From positions 1 to 51,223 of the forward strand of contig JAUWMR010000028.1 of NCBI GenBank assembly GCA_030613055.1: 51,223 bases of DNA, given 5' to 3'. Origin of the DNA: Desulfobacteraceae bacterium (GTDB lineage Bacteria > Desulfobacterota > DSM-4660 > Desulfatiglandales > Desulfatiglandaceae). Of this stretch, positions 1-7,163 are shown one piece after another. The notes below the pieces were generated by a model. The model did not search any database and was not told the origin of the DNA. It was given only the letters and a program-made list of their open reading frames with translations. Numbering within the stretch: the stretch's first letter is position 1; every line of letters starts with the position of its first letter. The position numbers and the translations under genes are program-made.

Positions 1-136
1 TATCTGTACTCAATTGCAACTATTTCAGTCTATTGGATTTCCTCAGCAACGATTATCAATCTGAATCGCTGTTTTTTAACAGTTCATTTTGTTGCCAGAA
101 GAATCATAACTTTAGAAGTAGTTTTTCGACAAACTC

Positions 137-143
137 GTTAGAC
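137..143 (+). repeat. attC right end (R' box, GTTAGAC)
   Basis: The heptamer GTTAGAC fits the integron attC core-site consensus GTTRRRY. It sits 25 bp before the first gene, where the junction with a preceding cassette is expected. It is the exact reverse complement of GTCTAAC at 1413–1419, the left end of the next attC; this pairing is expected of the two ends of one cassette. The rest of this attC would lie in 1–136, but I cannot trace its left core site there. Confidence 0.5.
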
Positions 144-167
144 ATGGCATAGATAACTGGCGGTATC

Positions 168-1418
168 ATGGCTAAAAGTAGATATCCAATTCCAAATCAA
201 GAAATGCCCGGTTTAAACTATGAAGACCATCTAGACGATCTCAGAGAATTTGTTTTATTAGTGGAATCTCTCGGTATCAAAATCTCTGGCACTAGAATAG
301 CGAGATACCAGAGTTATTATCAGGCATTAGTCGAGGGCCTTGATGACGATGAAAAGATATTTCAAGGAATTAGTGGGAAAATATTCGATAATCCCAAAAC
401 TGATATCCAGCTATATGTGCTTAGAGAAGTGCATGAACTTATGTGGATATTAAAGGGACTTAAAAAGCATCTTCCGAAGGGTGTTGAAGAGATATTAAAA
501 CAAGTAGTGGGTGGCAGAGACTTTGCGGCTTTGGATAAAGACTCTTCATCTAGAAACACGCAGTTTGAATTGCGCATTGCAAGCTATTTCTGTCAGGCTG
601 GTTATTCAGTGGATATGTCTAACCTGACTGATATAGTTGCAACTCAAGATCAAACAACTTACTTTGTCGAGTGTAAAAGGGTGACGAGTCCTGGTGCGCT
701 CAGCAGAAGATTAAAAGAAGCAAAGAAACAATTAAAGACTAGACTTAAACGGTTTGCACTAATACCTCGTGAGTTTGGCGTTATAGCCATCGATGTTACA
801 AAGGTTGCATTTAAGCATAATGGACTAACGTTAGGTGTAACTGCTGATAATACCAGAGATATAATACAAGATCAGTTAAAAAAAATAGATGAAGGCCTTA
901 TCAAAAGTGGCTATGCGCTAGAGCAAAAGAATTTGCTACTGACTTGGCTACAGATACACATACCAGCATTAGTTATAAATCCTAATCAGTGTATCACTCG
1001 GTTTTCATCATATTTTGTGAAAAATGAAGAATTACATGGACGTTCTGCAGAGGCTTTCAAAAAGTTACAGCGTGTACTCCATATAGGCGATGTGAGGGAT
1101 AAGAGGGAGATACCGCCTAAAACTCTGAATTTTCGCAAGGAAGTAATTCTTCCCAAAGGAACGCTTTTAGGATGGGATGAAGAAGTGCTTAAGGGGATGC
1201 TTAATTCGTGGCATCTTGAACCGCGGCAGAATAAACACACGGTACTTGAAATAGTAATTGACGGCGAAAAAACTGAGTTCTCTTTTTTTGAACTATACTT
1301 GTTGTTGCCTAACGTGAGCGAAGAGGACAGATTAAAGTATTCAAATAACCATATGCTTGCTAGAGCTGAACTTGCGGCGAGGTTAATATACCAAAGATCG
1401 CCATATGAAAATGTCTAA
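168..1418 (+). CDS. Hypothetical protein with a PD-(D/E)XK nuclease-like core
   Basis: The gene encodes 416 residues and I recognise no named family. Residues about 131–172 look like a PD-(D/E)XK nuclease core: E134 in a helix (QFELRIASYF), D155 in a strand (LTDIVA) and E168-x-K170 in VECKR, followed by a Lys/Arg-rich helix (about 180–195). The first 120 residues are helical and could bind a partner or nucleic acid. There is no signal peptide or membrane segment. The stop codon lies inside the left core site of an attC-like site, as usual for an integron cassette gene. The start ATG follows the previous attC end by only 25 bp and has no strong ribosome binding site. Composition is more AT-rich than the core genes to the right. 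A role in nucleic-acid cleavage or phage defence is inference only. Confidence 0.6.
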   Translation: MAKSRYPIPNQEMPGLNYEDHLDDLREFVLLVESLGIKISGTRIARYQSYYQALVEGLDDDEKIFQGISGKIFDNPKTDIQLYVLREVHELMWILKGLKKHLPKGVEEILKQVVGGRDFAALDKDSSSRNTQFELRIASYFCQAGYSVDMSNLTDIVATQDQTTYFVECKRVTSPGALSRRLKEAKKQLKTRLKRFALIPREFGVIAIDVTKVAFKHNGLTLGVTADNTRDIIQDQLKKIDEGLIKSGYALEQKNLLLTWLQIHIPALVINPNQCITRFSSYFVKNEELHGRSAEAFKKLQRVLHIGDVRDKREIPPKTLNFRKEVILPKGTLLGWDEEVLKGMLNSWHLEPRQNKHTVLEIVIDGEKTEFSFFELYLLLPNVSEEDRLKYSNNHMLARAELAARLIYQRSPYENV

Positions 1419-1468
1419 CAAAATCAATACAGCCGATCACTACGCTCCGGCTGATTTCATCGTTGGCT
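1413..1468 (+). repeat. attC-like cassette recombination site 1
   Basis: The left core site GTCTAAC (1413–1419, RYYYAAC) and the right core site GTTGGCT (1462–1468) flank a 56-bp imperfect palindrome whose central arms are AGCCG (1431–1435) and CGGCT (1448–1452). The left core site overlaps the stop codon of the upstream gene. GTTGGCT is the exact complement of AGCCAAC at 2091, the left end of the next site. Confidence 0.65.
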
Positions 1469-1504
1469 GGCAGTACACTTTAATACATAGGAAAATAGAT
1501 AAAA

Positions 1505-2086
1505 ATGGCAAAAAGAAAAAAAGCATCAAAATCATTATATCAAATAAAAGTAACCCTGACAGGGAGCAAGCCATCAATTTGGAGAAGGTTAATTGTCAAG
1601 GATAACATTAGATTAGATCAGCTACACTCCGTTTTACAGGTTTCCATGGGATGGTTTGATTGTCATCTGCACCAGTATATAGTTGGAGACTCCTATATCG
1701 GAATTCCGGATCCGGATTTTGAGATGGACGTGATTGATGAGCGTAAGATTTATTTATACGACCTTGTTTCCAATCCCAAAGACAATTTTACCTACGAATA
1801 CGATTTTGGAGATGGCTGGAATCATAAGATCGTTCTAGAAAAAACTTTGCCATTAGATTTTTCCGAATCCCCAATAGTAAACAAGGGCAAGAAGGCATGC
1901 CCTCCTGAAGATTGTGGAGGCATTTGGGGATATTCTGATTTTTTAGAGGCTATTCAAAACCCAAAACACGAAGAACACGAATCTATGCTTGAGTGGGTTG
2001 GTGGAAAATTTAATCCTGATGAGTTAGATATTAAGCTTATTAATAGTCATCTGAAAAATTTGAAATTAAGAGATCACTTTACATAA
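1505..2086 (+). CDS. Plasmid pRiA4b ORF-3 family protein
   Basis: This 193-residue protein matches the pRiA4b ORF-3-like family (also described as an IS1096-passenger-like domain). Recognisable landmarks are YQIKVTLTGSKPSIWRR near residue 12, the LDQLHSVLQVSMGWFDCHLH segment, YEYDFGDGWNHKI near residue 98, and CPPEDCGGIWGYSDFLEA near residue 131. The molecular function of the family is unknown, although its members are common on mobile DNA. The gene lies alone between attC-like sites 1 and 2, which makes it a single-gene cassette. An AGGAAAA stretch about 10 bases before the ATG may serve as ribosome binding site. Confidence 0.85.
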   Translation: MAKRKKASKSLYQIKVTLTGSKPSIWRRLIVKDNIRLDQLHSVLQVSMGWFDCHLHQYIVGDSYIGIPDPDFEMDVIDERKIYLYDLVSNPKDNFTYEYDFGDGWNHKIVLEKTLPLDFSESPIVNKGKKACPPEDCGGIWGYSDFLEAIQNPKHEEHESMLEWVGGKFNPDELDIKLINSHLKNLKLRDHFT

Positions 2087-2090
2087 AAAC

Positions 2091-2220
2091 AGCCAACAAG
2101 GCGCTGGAGATGGACTGGGCAAAGCCGTGCCGTTTTTGAAGGCAGTATTTGACCGGCAGTTTTTACCTTTATCATAGTTTTTCGGTTATCGTTGCCCAGC
2201 CACTCAGCTCTACGTTAGCA
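2091..2220 (+). repeat. attC-like cassette recombination site 2 (about 130 bp)
   Basis: The left core site AGCCAAC (2091–2097) and right core site GTTAGCA (2214–2220) enclose an imperfect inverted repeat. The inner arms CTGGGCAA and TTGCCCAG are clear, and the size resembles the long sites of chromosomal integrons. AGCCAAC is the exact complement of the GTTGGCT that opens this cassette at 1462, so 1463–2097 behaves as one cassette. The stretch between the two flanking genes holds nothing else. Confidence 0.75.
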
Positions 2221-2243
2221 TGTGAATAAAACGGTAAAATTTA

Positions 2244-3005
2244 ATGAAACAGTGGTATGAAGAATTATTTGAAAATTATGGAATGAAATATGATAATGAA
2301 AATTTCACTCAAGGAACAATTGGAGAATGCGACTTTATTGAAAAAGAAATCGCATATAACAAAGAAACAAAAATTCTTGATATTGGTTGTGGTACCGGTA
2401 GACATTCTATTGAGTTGTCTAAAAGAGGATATAATGTTGTCGGAATTGATTTGTCAGAATCGCTTTTGAAATGGGCAAAAGAAAAAGCATCTGAACAAAA
2501 TTTGAAAATTCTTTTTCAAAGACATGACGCAAGAAATCTTCCTTTTGTACATGAGTTTGATTTGGTAATCATGTTATGTGAAGGAGCATTCCCTTTAATG
2601 GAAACTGATGAAATGAATTTCCAAATTCTCCAGAATGCCGCCAATGCTTTAAAATTAAAAGGAAAACTAATCTTTACAACTTTAAATGGGTTGTTCCCAT
2701 TGTTTCATTCTATCAAAGATTTTCTCGCTTCAGAGACAAAAGAAGGAAACGCAACATATAGTAATAATTCATTCGATTTAATGACATTTCGTGACCATAA
2801 TACTACGTTTGTTGAAGATGATTTTGGTAACAAGAAAGAATTACAATGCAACGAAAGGTATTATGTGCCATCCGAAATAACTTGGCTCTTAAAAACATTA
2901 CATTTCAGAGATATTAATATTTTCGGTGCGAAGATGGGTGCTTTTACAAGAGATGACAAATTAACAACTGAAGATTTTGAAATGTTGGTAGTAGCGGAAA
3001 AATAA
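2244..3005 (+). CDS. Class I SAM-dependent methyltransferase
   Basis: The 253-residue product has the SAM-binding motif I ILDIGCGTGRHSIEL around residues 46–60, an acidic motif II residue in VVGIDLSESLL, and a motif-IV-like LVIMLCEGAF. This is the Methyltransf_11/25 type of Rossmann fold; the substrate cannot be told. It is cytosolic, with no signal peptide. The gene is markedly AT-rich compared with its surroundings, which suggests recent transfer. It sits between attC-like sites 2 and 3 and so forms a single-gene cassette. Confidence 0.88.
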   Translation: MKQWYEELFENYGMKYDNENFTQGTIGECDFIEKEIAYNKETKILDIGCGTGRHSIELSKRGYNVVGIDLSESLLKWAKEKASEQNLKILFQRHDARNLPFVHEFDLVIMLCEGAFPLMETDEMNFQILQNAANALKLKGKLIFTTLNGLFPLFHSIKDFLASETKEGNATYSNNSFDLMTFRDHNTTFVEDDFGNKKELQCNERYYVPSEITWLLKTLHFRDINIFGAKMGAFTRDDKLTTEDFEMLVVAEK

Positions 3006-3010
3006 TAAAA

Positions 3011-3083
3011 TGCCAACAAATCGCTGCACTTGAATTTCGCTACGCTAGCGCTCCGCGAAATCTAGTGAGCTCAAGCGTTGAGC
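3011..3083 (+). repeat. attC-like cassette recombination site 3
   Basis: The left core site TGCCAAC (3011–3017) and right core site GTTGAGC (3077–3083) bracket a 73-bp palindrome with arms around GAATTTCGC and GCGAAATCT, then a GAGCTCAAGC right arm. The match to the start of its own cassette (GTTAGCA at 2214) has one mismatch. Confidence 0.75.
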
Positions 3084-3138
3084 GAGAAAGATAAAAATTT
3101 GCCTTGCAATAGCATGAAGTCCGTGCTATCATGGATTT

Positions 3139-3432
3139 ATGATTCAATCTTTCAGGAACAAAGGAACAGAAGATATTTTCAACGGCAAGAACACCAAAAA
3201 TGCCCGAAAGACCTGCCCTCAGTCTTTATGGAAGATCTCTTCAAGAAAACTGGATCAAATTGACTCTGTCCAGTTTTTAGAAGAGCTTAGAATTCCACCT
3301 GGCAACAATCTCGAAGCGTTGTCAGGGGATAGAATTGGAGAAGACAGCATTCGCATAAATGATCAGTATCGAATTTGTTTCAAATGGGCAACGAATGGTC
3401 CTTATAAAGTTGAAATTACAGATTATCATTAA
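3139..3432 (+). CDS. higB: HigB-type toxin (RelE superfamily)
   Basis: The 97-residue protein follows the HigB/RelE pattern: MIQSFRNKGTEDIFNG at the start, RKLDQIDSV, LRIPPGNNLEALSGDR, then SIRINDQYRICFKW and a C-terminal VEITDYH. Family members are ribosome-dependent mRNA endonucleases neutralised by the partner HigA. The toxin gene comes first and the antitoxin starts 16 bases later, the inverted order normal for higBA. It lies just downstream of attC-like site 3 in the cassette array, where TA modules are common and are thought to stabilise the array. Confidence 0.9.
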   Translation: MIQSFRNKGTEDIFNGKNTKNARKTCPQSLWKISSRKLDQIDSVQFLEELRIPPGNNLEALSGDRIGEDSIRINDQYRICFKWATNGPYKVEITDYH

Positions 3433-3448
3433 ATAAAGAGGAAAGAAA

Positions 3449-3772
3449 ATGGTCAGAATACCAAGTCATAGAGAGCCAACCCATCCAGGCGAGCTGCTTC
3501 TTGAGGAATTTTTGATTCCTATGGGTATCCCACAGAGAGAACTGGCACATTCCATTCATGTCCCCTATCAGCGTGTTAATGAAATTGTAAACAAAAAGAG
3601 GGGGATAACTCCAAGCACTGCCTTGCGACTTGCCAAGTTTTTCGGCATGTCAGAAGATTTCTGGATAAATCTGCAATTACGGTGGGATCTATATAAGACA
3701 AAAAATAAAGAGTATAACGCACTGAAGGCAATAAAGCCGGCAAGCCTTCAACATGCATCAGCCCAGTTATGA
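3449..3772 (+). CDS. higA: HigA-type antitoxin (XRE helix-turn-helix)
   Basis: The 107-residue protein has the HigA signature HREPTHPGELLLEEFLIPMG followed by a Cro/CI-type helix-turn-helix (about residues 25–60: QRELAHSIHVPYQRVNEIVN) and TPSTALRLAKFFGMSEDFW. It should bind HigB and repress its own promoter. A good ribosome binding site (AAAGAGGAAAG) precedes the ATG. It forms a two-gene operon with the toxin upstream. Confidence 0.92.
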   Translation: MVRIPSHREPTHPGELLLEEFLIPMGIPQRELAHSIHVPYQRVNEIVNKKRGITPSTALRLAKFFGMSEDFWINLQLRWDLYKTKNKEYNALKAIKPASLQHASAQL

Positions 3773-4258
3773 AAAGATGCAGAGATGAGAGATGTAGAGA
3801 TAGAGATGGGGTAAGGCCGCGCTAATTAGCTATAACTATTTAAGAACAAACGTAAAAACACCCTTGTTTTGGGCCGTGGTTTCAAAGATTAAGTGCAACA
3901 TTGGGAGCACTGGCCTTAGGAAGAAAAACCATCGAAACAGGAGAATCCTATAAACTTTGACCCCATTCCAGTCCTTATAGCTCCCATTTTGGGGTCAAAA
4001 AGGGCGATACAGGGCCTGGAAACTCCTATTTTTGGGATGGTAATCTATAGATATCAATAACTTAGCGCGGCCCGACCCCAAGCCACAAGCCACACAAGTG
4101 ATCCTCAACGTTCGCGAGTGGGCAGAACTGAAATAGACTACACCACGTATGGCCAATGATATACCTATGGTGAGTTGCCCGAAAGGTTGTAAACTCGCGC
4201 TTGAATCCATGGCTTAACTATTGTAAAATAAATCAATTTTATCGGGAGGTGATATACG
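3773..4258. other. Gene-free stretch with an inverted-repeat-bounded segment
   Basis: No convincing gene is present. Positions 3808–3825 (GGGGTAAGGCCGCGCTAA) and 4062–4079 (TTAGCGCGGCCCGACCCC) are near-perfect inverted copies bounding a segment of about 270 bp. Inside it, TTTGACCCCA at 3956–3965 pairs with TGGGGTCAAA at 3990–3999. A sequence like the right arm recurs near 25772–25795 beside the second TA patch. No attC-like site separates the HigBA module from the next TA module, so these may once have been separate insertions. Confidence 0.5.
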
Positions 4259-4486
4259 ATGACCATATCTGTGGACGAACTGGCAACAAAGGCTATGTCT
4301 CTGTCCGGCGAAGCAAGAGCTCTGCTGGCTGAAAAACTTGTTGAGAGCCTCGACCAGGAATTGGTTCGAGATATTTGGCTTGCCGAGGCAAAGAAACGTC
4401 GTGACGAAGTGAGAAGCGGTCAAGTGAAACCAATACCTGGTATTGAAGCAATGGAAAGCGTTCGCAGTCTGCTTGACGACAAATGA
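4259..4486 (+). CDS. Addiction module antitoxin component
   Basis: This 75-residue protein matches the small 'putative addiction module component' family: DELATKAMSLSGEARALLAEKLVESLDQE, then WLAEAKKRRDEVRSG and a C-terminal VRSLL. Such proteins pair with RelE/ParE-type toxins. It is preceded by a strong ribosome binding site (GGGAGGTGAT). Its stop overlaps the start of the downstream toxin gene by four bases (ATGA), which indicates translational coupling. Confidence 0.9.
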   Translation: MTISVDELATKAMSLSGEARALLAEKLVESLDQELVRDIWLAEAKKRRDEVRSGQVKPIPGIEAMESVRSLLDDK

Positions 4487-4782
4487 AATATTCATTCCAC
4501 CCAGAGGCACGTGTTGAGTTCAAAGAAGCAACACTTTATTATTCAGAAAAAAGCCGTTCATTGGGGGCAGCGTTTTACTCTGAAGTGGAGTATGCGATCG
4601 AAAAAATAGTTGATAACCCACTCCTATATCGTGTGATTGATGAAGACGTTCGACGTTGCCTCACCAGACGATTTCCTTACGGCATTCTTTATTGCATCGA
4701 GGAGCATTACATTCTGATACTGACCGTCATGCACTGCAGCAGGGAGCCATCGTATTGGAAACATAGGCTTGCCGAGAAATAG
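4483..4782 (+). CDS. RelE/ParE-family toxin
   Basis: The 99-residue protein has the RelE/ParE outline: MKYSFHPEARVEFKEATLYYSEKS at the N-terminus, LGAAFYSEVEYAIEKI, VRRCLTRRFPYGILYCIEE and a terminal VMHCSREPSYWKHR. It is the likely toxin of the pair started by the gene at 4259. Whether it cuts ribosome-bound mRNA or poisons gyrase cannot be decided from sequence; the C-terminal SREPSYW form is typical of members paired with addiction-module components. Confidence 0.9.
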   Translation: MKYSFHPEARVEFKEATLYYSEKSRSLGAAFYSEVEYAIEKIVDNPLLYRVIDEDVRRCLTRRFPYGILYCIEEHYILILTVMHCSREPSYWKHRLAEK

Positions 4783-4785
4783 CGG

Positions 4786-4808
4786 TGCGAACAAGCCGCT
4801 TGAGAGGG
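4786..4808 (+). repeat. Degenerate attC left half (possible)
   Basis: TGCGAACAAG followed by CCGCTTGAGAGGG resembles the left half of an attC site (core site ending in AAC, then AAG and a purine-rich arm). No matching right half follows before the next gene. It may be a decayed cassette junction. Confidence 0.3.
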
Positions 4809-4891
4809 TGAAATGGGGTCGCAAACTTTTGACATTTTTTCTTGACTTGGCCACTTCAATTGACTAATTTATAAAAAAAGGAGGTGGTCAT

Positions 4892-5125
4892 ATGAAGACA
4901 ATGGCCATAAGTGAATTTAAGGCACATGCGTTAAAGGTACTAAACGACGTTGCAAAATCCCAAGAAACCATCCTTATAACGAAAAGAGGCAAGCCCCTTG
5001 CTCAAGTCGTTCCTTATCGCAAATCCGAAATGAAACCCACGCCTGGCAAACTCGCGGATGCTTTTATTTTCGAAAAGGATATAATCACTCCGCTTGGTGA
5101 AGGATTGTGGGAAGCATGTCAATAA
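4892..5125 (+). CDS. Phd/YefM-family antitoxin
   Basis: The 77-residue protein shows the Phd/YefM N-terminal DNA-binding domain (MAISEFKAHALKVLNDVAKS, then ITKRGKPLAQVVPY) and a short C-terminal toxin-binding tail. A strong ribosome binding site (AAGGAGGTGGTC) precedes the ATG. A possible promoter lies just upstream (TTGACT at 4842–4847, TAATTT at 4865–4870, 17-bp gap). It overlaps the start of the PIN-domain toxin gene and should regulate the pair. Confidence 0.92.
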   Translation: MKTMAISEFKAHALKVLNDVAKSQETILITKRGKPLAQVVPYRKSEMKPTPGKLADAFIFEKDIITPLGEGLWEACQ

Positions 5126-5520
5126 AATATCTACTCGATACTCATACCTGGGTTTGGTGGAATATGCGCCCCCAAAATCTGTCGCGGAAAGTCACAAAAC
5201 TGATTGAAAATGAAGACAGATATGATGAGCTTCTTTTATCTGCAATTTCACCTTGGGAATTCAGCAAGCTTTTAGAAAAAGGAAAGGTTGGCATTTCCTG
5301 CAACCCTGAGGAGTGGATTAATACCGCTTTAGAAATGCCAAAACTCAGATTTGTCCATCTTACTCCCATGATATCCTATCAATCAACCGTACTTCCAAAG
5401 CCTTTCCATAACGATCCGGCAGATCAGATAATTGTGGCAACTGCGCGAGAAGAGAATGCCACGATTCTTACAAAAAATAAAAGAATCTTAAATTATCAAT
5501 ATGTTCAAAGTGTTTGGTAA
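5116..5520 (+). CDS. PIN-domain toxin (VapC-like)
   Basis: The product of about 134 residues has the PIN fold: the first acidic residue in YLLDTHTWVWW, the middle acidic residue in SPWEFSKLLEKGK, and NDPADQIIVATAREENATILTKNKRI near the C-terminus, where the usual TxD is TKN. Such toxins are metal-dependent RNases. I place the start at ATG 5116, which has a nearby GGGA; a GTG at 5107 in the same frame is an alternative. Either start overlaps the antitoxin gene. An attC-like site follows 20 bases after the stop. Confidence 0.9.
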   Translation: MSIKYLLDTHTWVWWNMRPQNLSRKVTKLIENEDRYDELLLSAISPWEFSKLLEKGKVGISCNPEEWINTALEMPKLRFVHLTPMISYQSTVLPKPFHNDPADQIIVATAREENATILTKNKRILNYQYVQSVW

Positions 5521-5540
5521 ACTTGAATAGACTCGGCAGG

Positions 5541-5606
5541 ACATCTTTCTGCACCTGACCGGTGCTCCGTGGCGCTCCACACCGTCAGGTGAGAAATGCG
5601 TTGGGG
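5541..5606 (+). repeat. attC-like cassette recombination site 4
   Basis: The right core site GTTGGGG (5600–5606) follows a strong stem made of CACCTGACCGGTG and CACCGTCAGGTG, with outer arms TTTCTG and GAGAAA. The left core site is degenerate. The gene to its right, yoeB, lies on the opposite strand, which occurs for TA cassettes carrying their own promoter. GCCCCAC at 6184–6190 nearly complements the GTTGGGGC at 5600 and may mark the decayed end of the YefM–YoeB cassette. Confidence 0.65.
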
Positions 5607-5619
5607 CTAAAGGAAATGA

Positions 5620-5874
5620 TCAGTAGTGGTAGCGCAACTGGGCGATCTGAATTGCATTTTCAGATACTTTATAAACGAACCTGTGTTCATCAGTGATTCG
5701 GCGGGACCAGTAGCCGGAAAGAGCATGTTTAAGTGGTTCAGGTTTTCCAACACCCTCAAATGGATTTCCTTTCGTTTCTTTGATGAGGGTATTGATACGA
5801 CGAAGAACCTTTTTATCGGTTTTCTGCCAAAAGAGATAATCATCCCAGGCGTGGTCAGAAAAGATGAGCTTCAC
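5620..5874 (-). CDS. yoeB: YoeB toxin (Txe/YoeB family)
   Basis: The 84-residue protein is a full-length YoeB-type toxin: FSDHAWDDYLFWQ at the N-terminus, INTLIKETKGNPFEGVGKPEPLKH, GYWSRRITDEHRFVYKV and the C-terminal LRYHY. The arginine, glutamate and terminal His-Tyr residues used for mRNA cleavage in the A site are present. It overlaps the upstream antitoxin gene by four bases and would be co-translated with it. Confidence 0.94.
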   Translation of the reverse strand: MKLIFSDHAWDDYLFWQKTDKKVLRRINTLIKETKGNPFEGVGKPEPLKHALSGYWSRRITDEHRFVYKVSENAIQIAQLRYHY

Positions 5875-6122
5875 TCTAAAAGTTCCTTTTCAGTACCTTT
5901 GTTGTTTTCAAGTTGGACGATAGATTCAATCAAACGCCTGGTGTTCTTTGGTGACCGTAAGAGATAAGCCGTTTCTTCAAGGGCTTCATAGTCCTCAAGT
6001 GACATAATGACCACAGAGTTAGAGGTTTTACGTGTTACGATTATCGGCGCGCGGTCTTTACATACTTTTTCCATTGTCTTTGCAAGGTTTTGCCTGGCGG
6101 CTGTATAGGTTATAGCTTCCAT
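5871..6122 (-). CDS. yefM: YefM antitoxin
   Basis: This is the partner of YoeB, with the family start MEAITYTAARQNLAKTMEKV and the segment APIIVTRKTSNSVVIMSLEDYEALEETAYLLRS. I set the start at ATG 6122 (83 residues). It is preceded at seven bases by a perfect AGGAGG (complement at 6129–6134), whereas the upstream in-frame codons lie inside the operator. YefM represses its own operon through the two TGTACA boxes just upstream. Confidence 0.93.
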   Translation of the reverse strand: MEAITYTAARQNLAKTMEKVCKDRAPIIVTRKTSNSVVIMSLEDYEALEETAYLLRSPKNTRRLIESIVQLENNKGTEKELLE

Positions 6123-6133
6123 AAAGCACCTCC

Positions 6134-6151
6134 TGTACAGCTTATTGTACA
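6134..6151 (-). promoter_or_regulatory. YefM operator: paired TGTACA boxes
   Basis: Two perfect TGTACA hexamers lie at 6134–6139 and 6146–6151, with centres 12 bp apart, immediately upstream of yefM. The E. coli yefM–yoeB operator is known to use TGTACA-core palindromes at the same spacing. The first box overlaps the ribosome binding site, so binding could also block translation initiation. Confidence 0.75.
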
Positions 6152-6221
6152 TATAAAAATGTTGTTGTCAAACGCATATTTGGAGCCCCACCTGCCTCCT
6201 TAACACCTATGCTCAATGCCT

Positions 6222-7010
6222 TTAGTCACCATCCAGGATATTCCCCAGCCTGCCGAGTACCGATCCTTCCCCCTTGCTGCTCCCGCCGGCCGAAGGTGCA
6301 TGCGCAATAATCCTATCCGCCATTCGGGAGAAAGGCAGGCTCTGCAAAAGTACCAGTCCTGTTCCGCTGAGTGTGGCCAAAAAGAGGCCTTCACCGCCAA
6401 AGAACATGGATTTGAGACTCCCGGCCCGTTCAATATTGTAATCAATCCCCTTGGTAAAGGCCATCAGACAGCCTGTATCAACGCGAAGGACATCGTTATT
6501 TAGCTTCTTCTTAATCACGGTTCCGCCAGCGTGCACAAAGACCATTCCGTCCCCTGTCAGGTGCTGGAGAATAAACCCTTCACCTCCGAAAAAACCTGTC
6601 CCAAGACGTTTGGTAAACGCAATTCCCACCCTGGTTCCGAGTGCCGCCGCCAAAAAGGCGTCTTTCTGGCAGAACAGCTCGCCACCTATCTTTGACATGT
6701 TTACTGGAACTATTTTCCCGGGATACGGCGCTGCAAATGACACGCGCTTTTTTTCCCGGCTCTGGTTGGTAAAGTGGGTCAGGAAAATGGATTCGCCTGT
6801 GAGCACGCGTTTGCCCACATTCAGGAGTTTGCCCATGATTCCCTCTTCTGCCTGTGACCCGTCACCCATCCGCGCTTCATATGTTATTCCGTCTTCCATA
6901 TAGTTCATGGCCCCGGCCTCGGCAATCACGGTTTCATCCGTGTCCAGTTCCACTTCCACGATCTGAATATCATCACCCAGCACTTCATAATCCACTTCAT
7001 GACTTTGCAT
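6222..7010 (-). CDS. AIM24/TIGR00266 family protein
   Basis: The 262-residue protein matches the TIGR00266/AIM24 family of beta-rich proteins of unknown biochemical function. Landmarks include [39 protein letters not shown], repeated [16 protein letters not shown] / [16 protein letters not shown] units and VDTGCLMAF. The C-terminal Gly/Ser-rich tail fits the family. The start is set at ATG 7010, seven bases after AAGGAGG; upstream in-frame codons derive from a dispersed repeat. There is no signal peptide. It stands alone on this strand, with a repeat between it and the kamA-like gene. Confidence 0.9.
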   Translation of the reverse strand: MQSHEVDYEVLGDDIQIVEVELDTDETVIAEAGAMNYMEDGITYEARMGDGSQAEEGIMGKLLNVGKRVLTGESIFLTHFTNQSREKKRVSFAAPYPGKIVPVNMSKIGGELFCQKDAFLAAALGTRVGIAFTKRLGTGFFGGEGFILQHLTGDGMVFVHAGGTVIKKKLNNDVLRVDTGCLMAFTKGIDYNIERAGSLKSMFFGGEGLFLATLSGTGLVLLQSLPFSRMADRIIAHAPSAGGSSKGEGSVLGRLGNILDGD

Positions 7011-7065
7011 AATGTTTCCTCCTTGAAAACCTTTCTGAAATGCTTTCAAAATAATCTTGACGGCT

Positions 7066-7158
7066 TCGTAAAAAGTCGAAAAGTACGTCACTCCCGCGAA
7101 GAGCTTGCCCCAGCGAAGGGAGGGGCGGGTATCCACGCGTAAAAATGACTTTTTACAA
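7066..7158. repeat. Dispersed palindromic repeat (CGTAAAAAGTC family)
   Basis: Arms CGTAAAAAGTC and GACTTTTTAC flank a core with TCACTCCCGCGAAG and GGGCGGGTATCC. The same family recurs at 15103–15232, 15236–15611, 23881–24117, 28040–28145 and 49829–49950, always between genes. Confidence 0.75.
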
Positions 7159-7163
7159 GACTG

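Noticed and set aside
3956-3999. A rho-independent terminator after higA
   Set aside because: The 10-bp stem has a 24-base loop and is about 180 bases beyond the gene without a T-run; more likely part of the inverted-repeat segment.
5626-5967. A plus-strand ORF of 113 codons
   Set aside because: It is the antisense shadow of yoeB–yefM, which match known families on the other strand.
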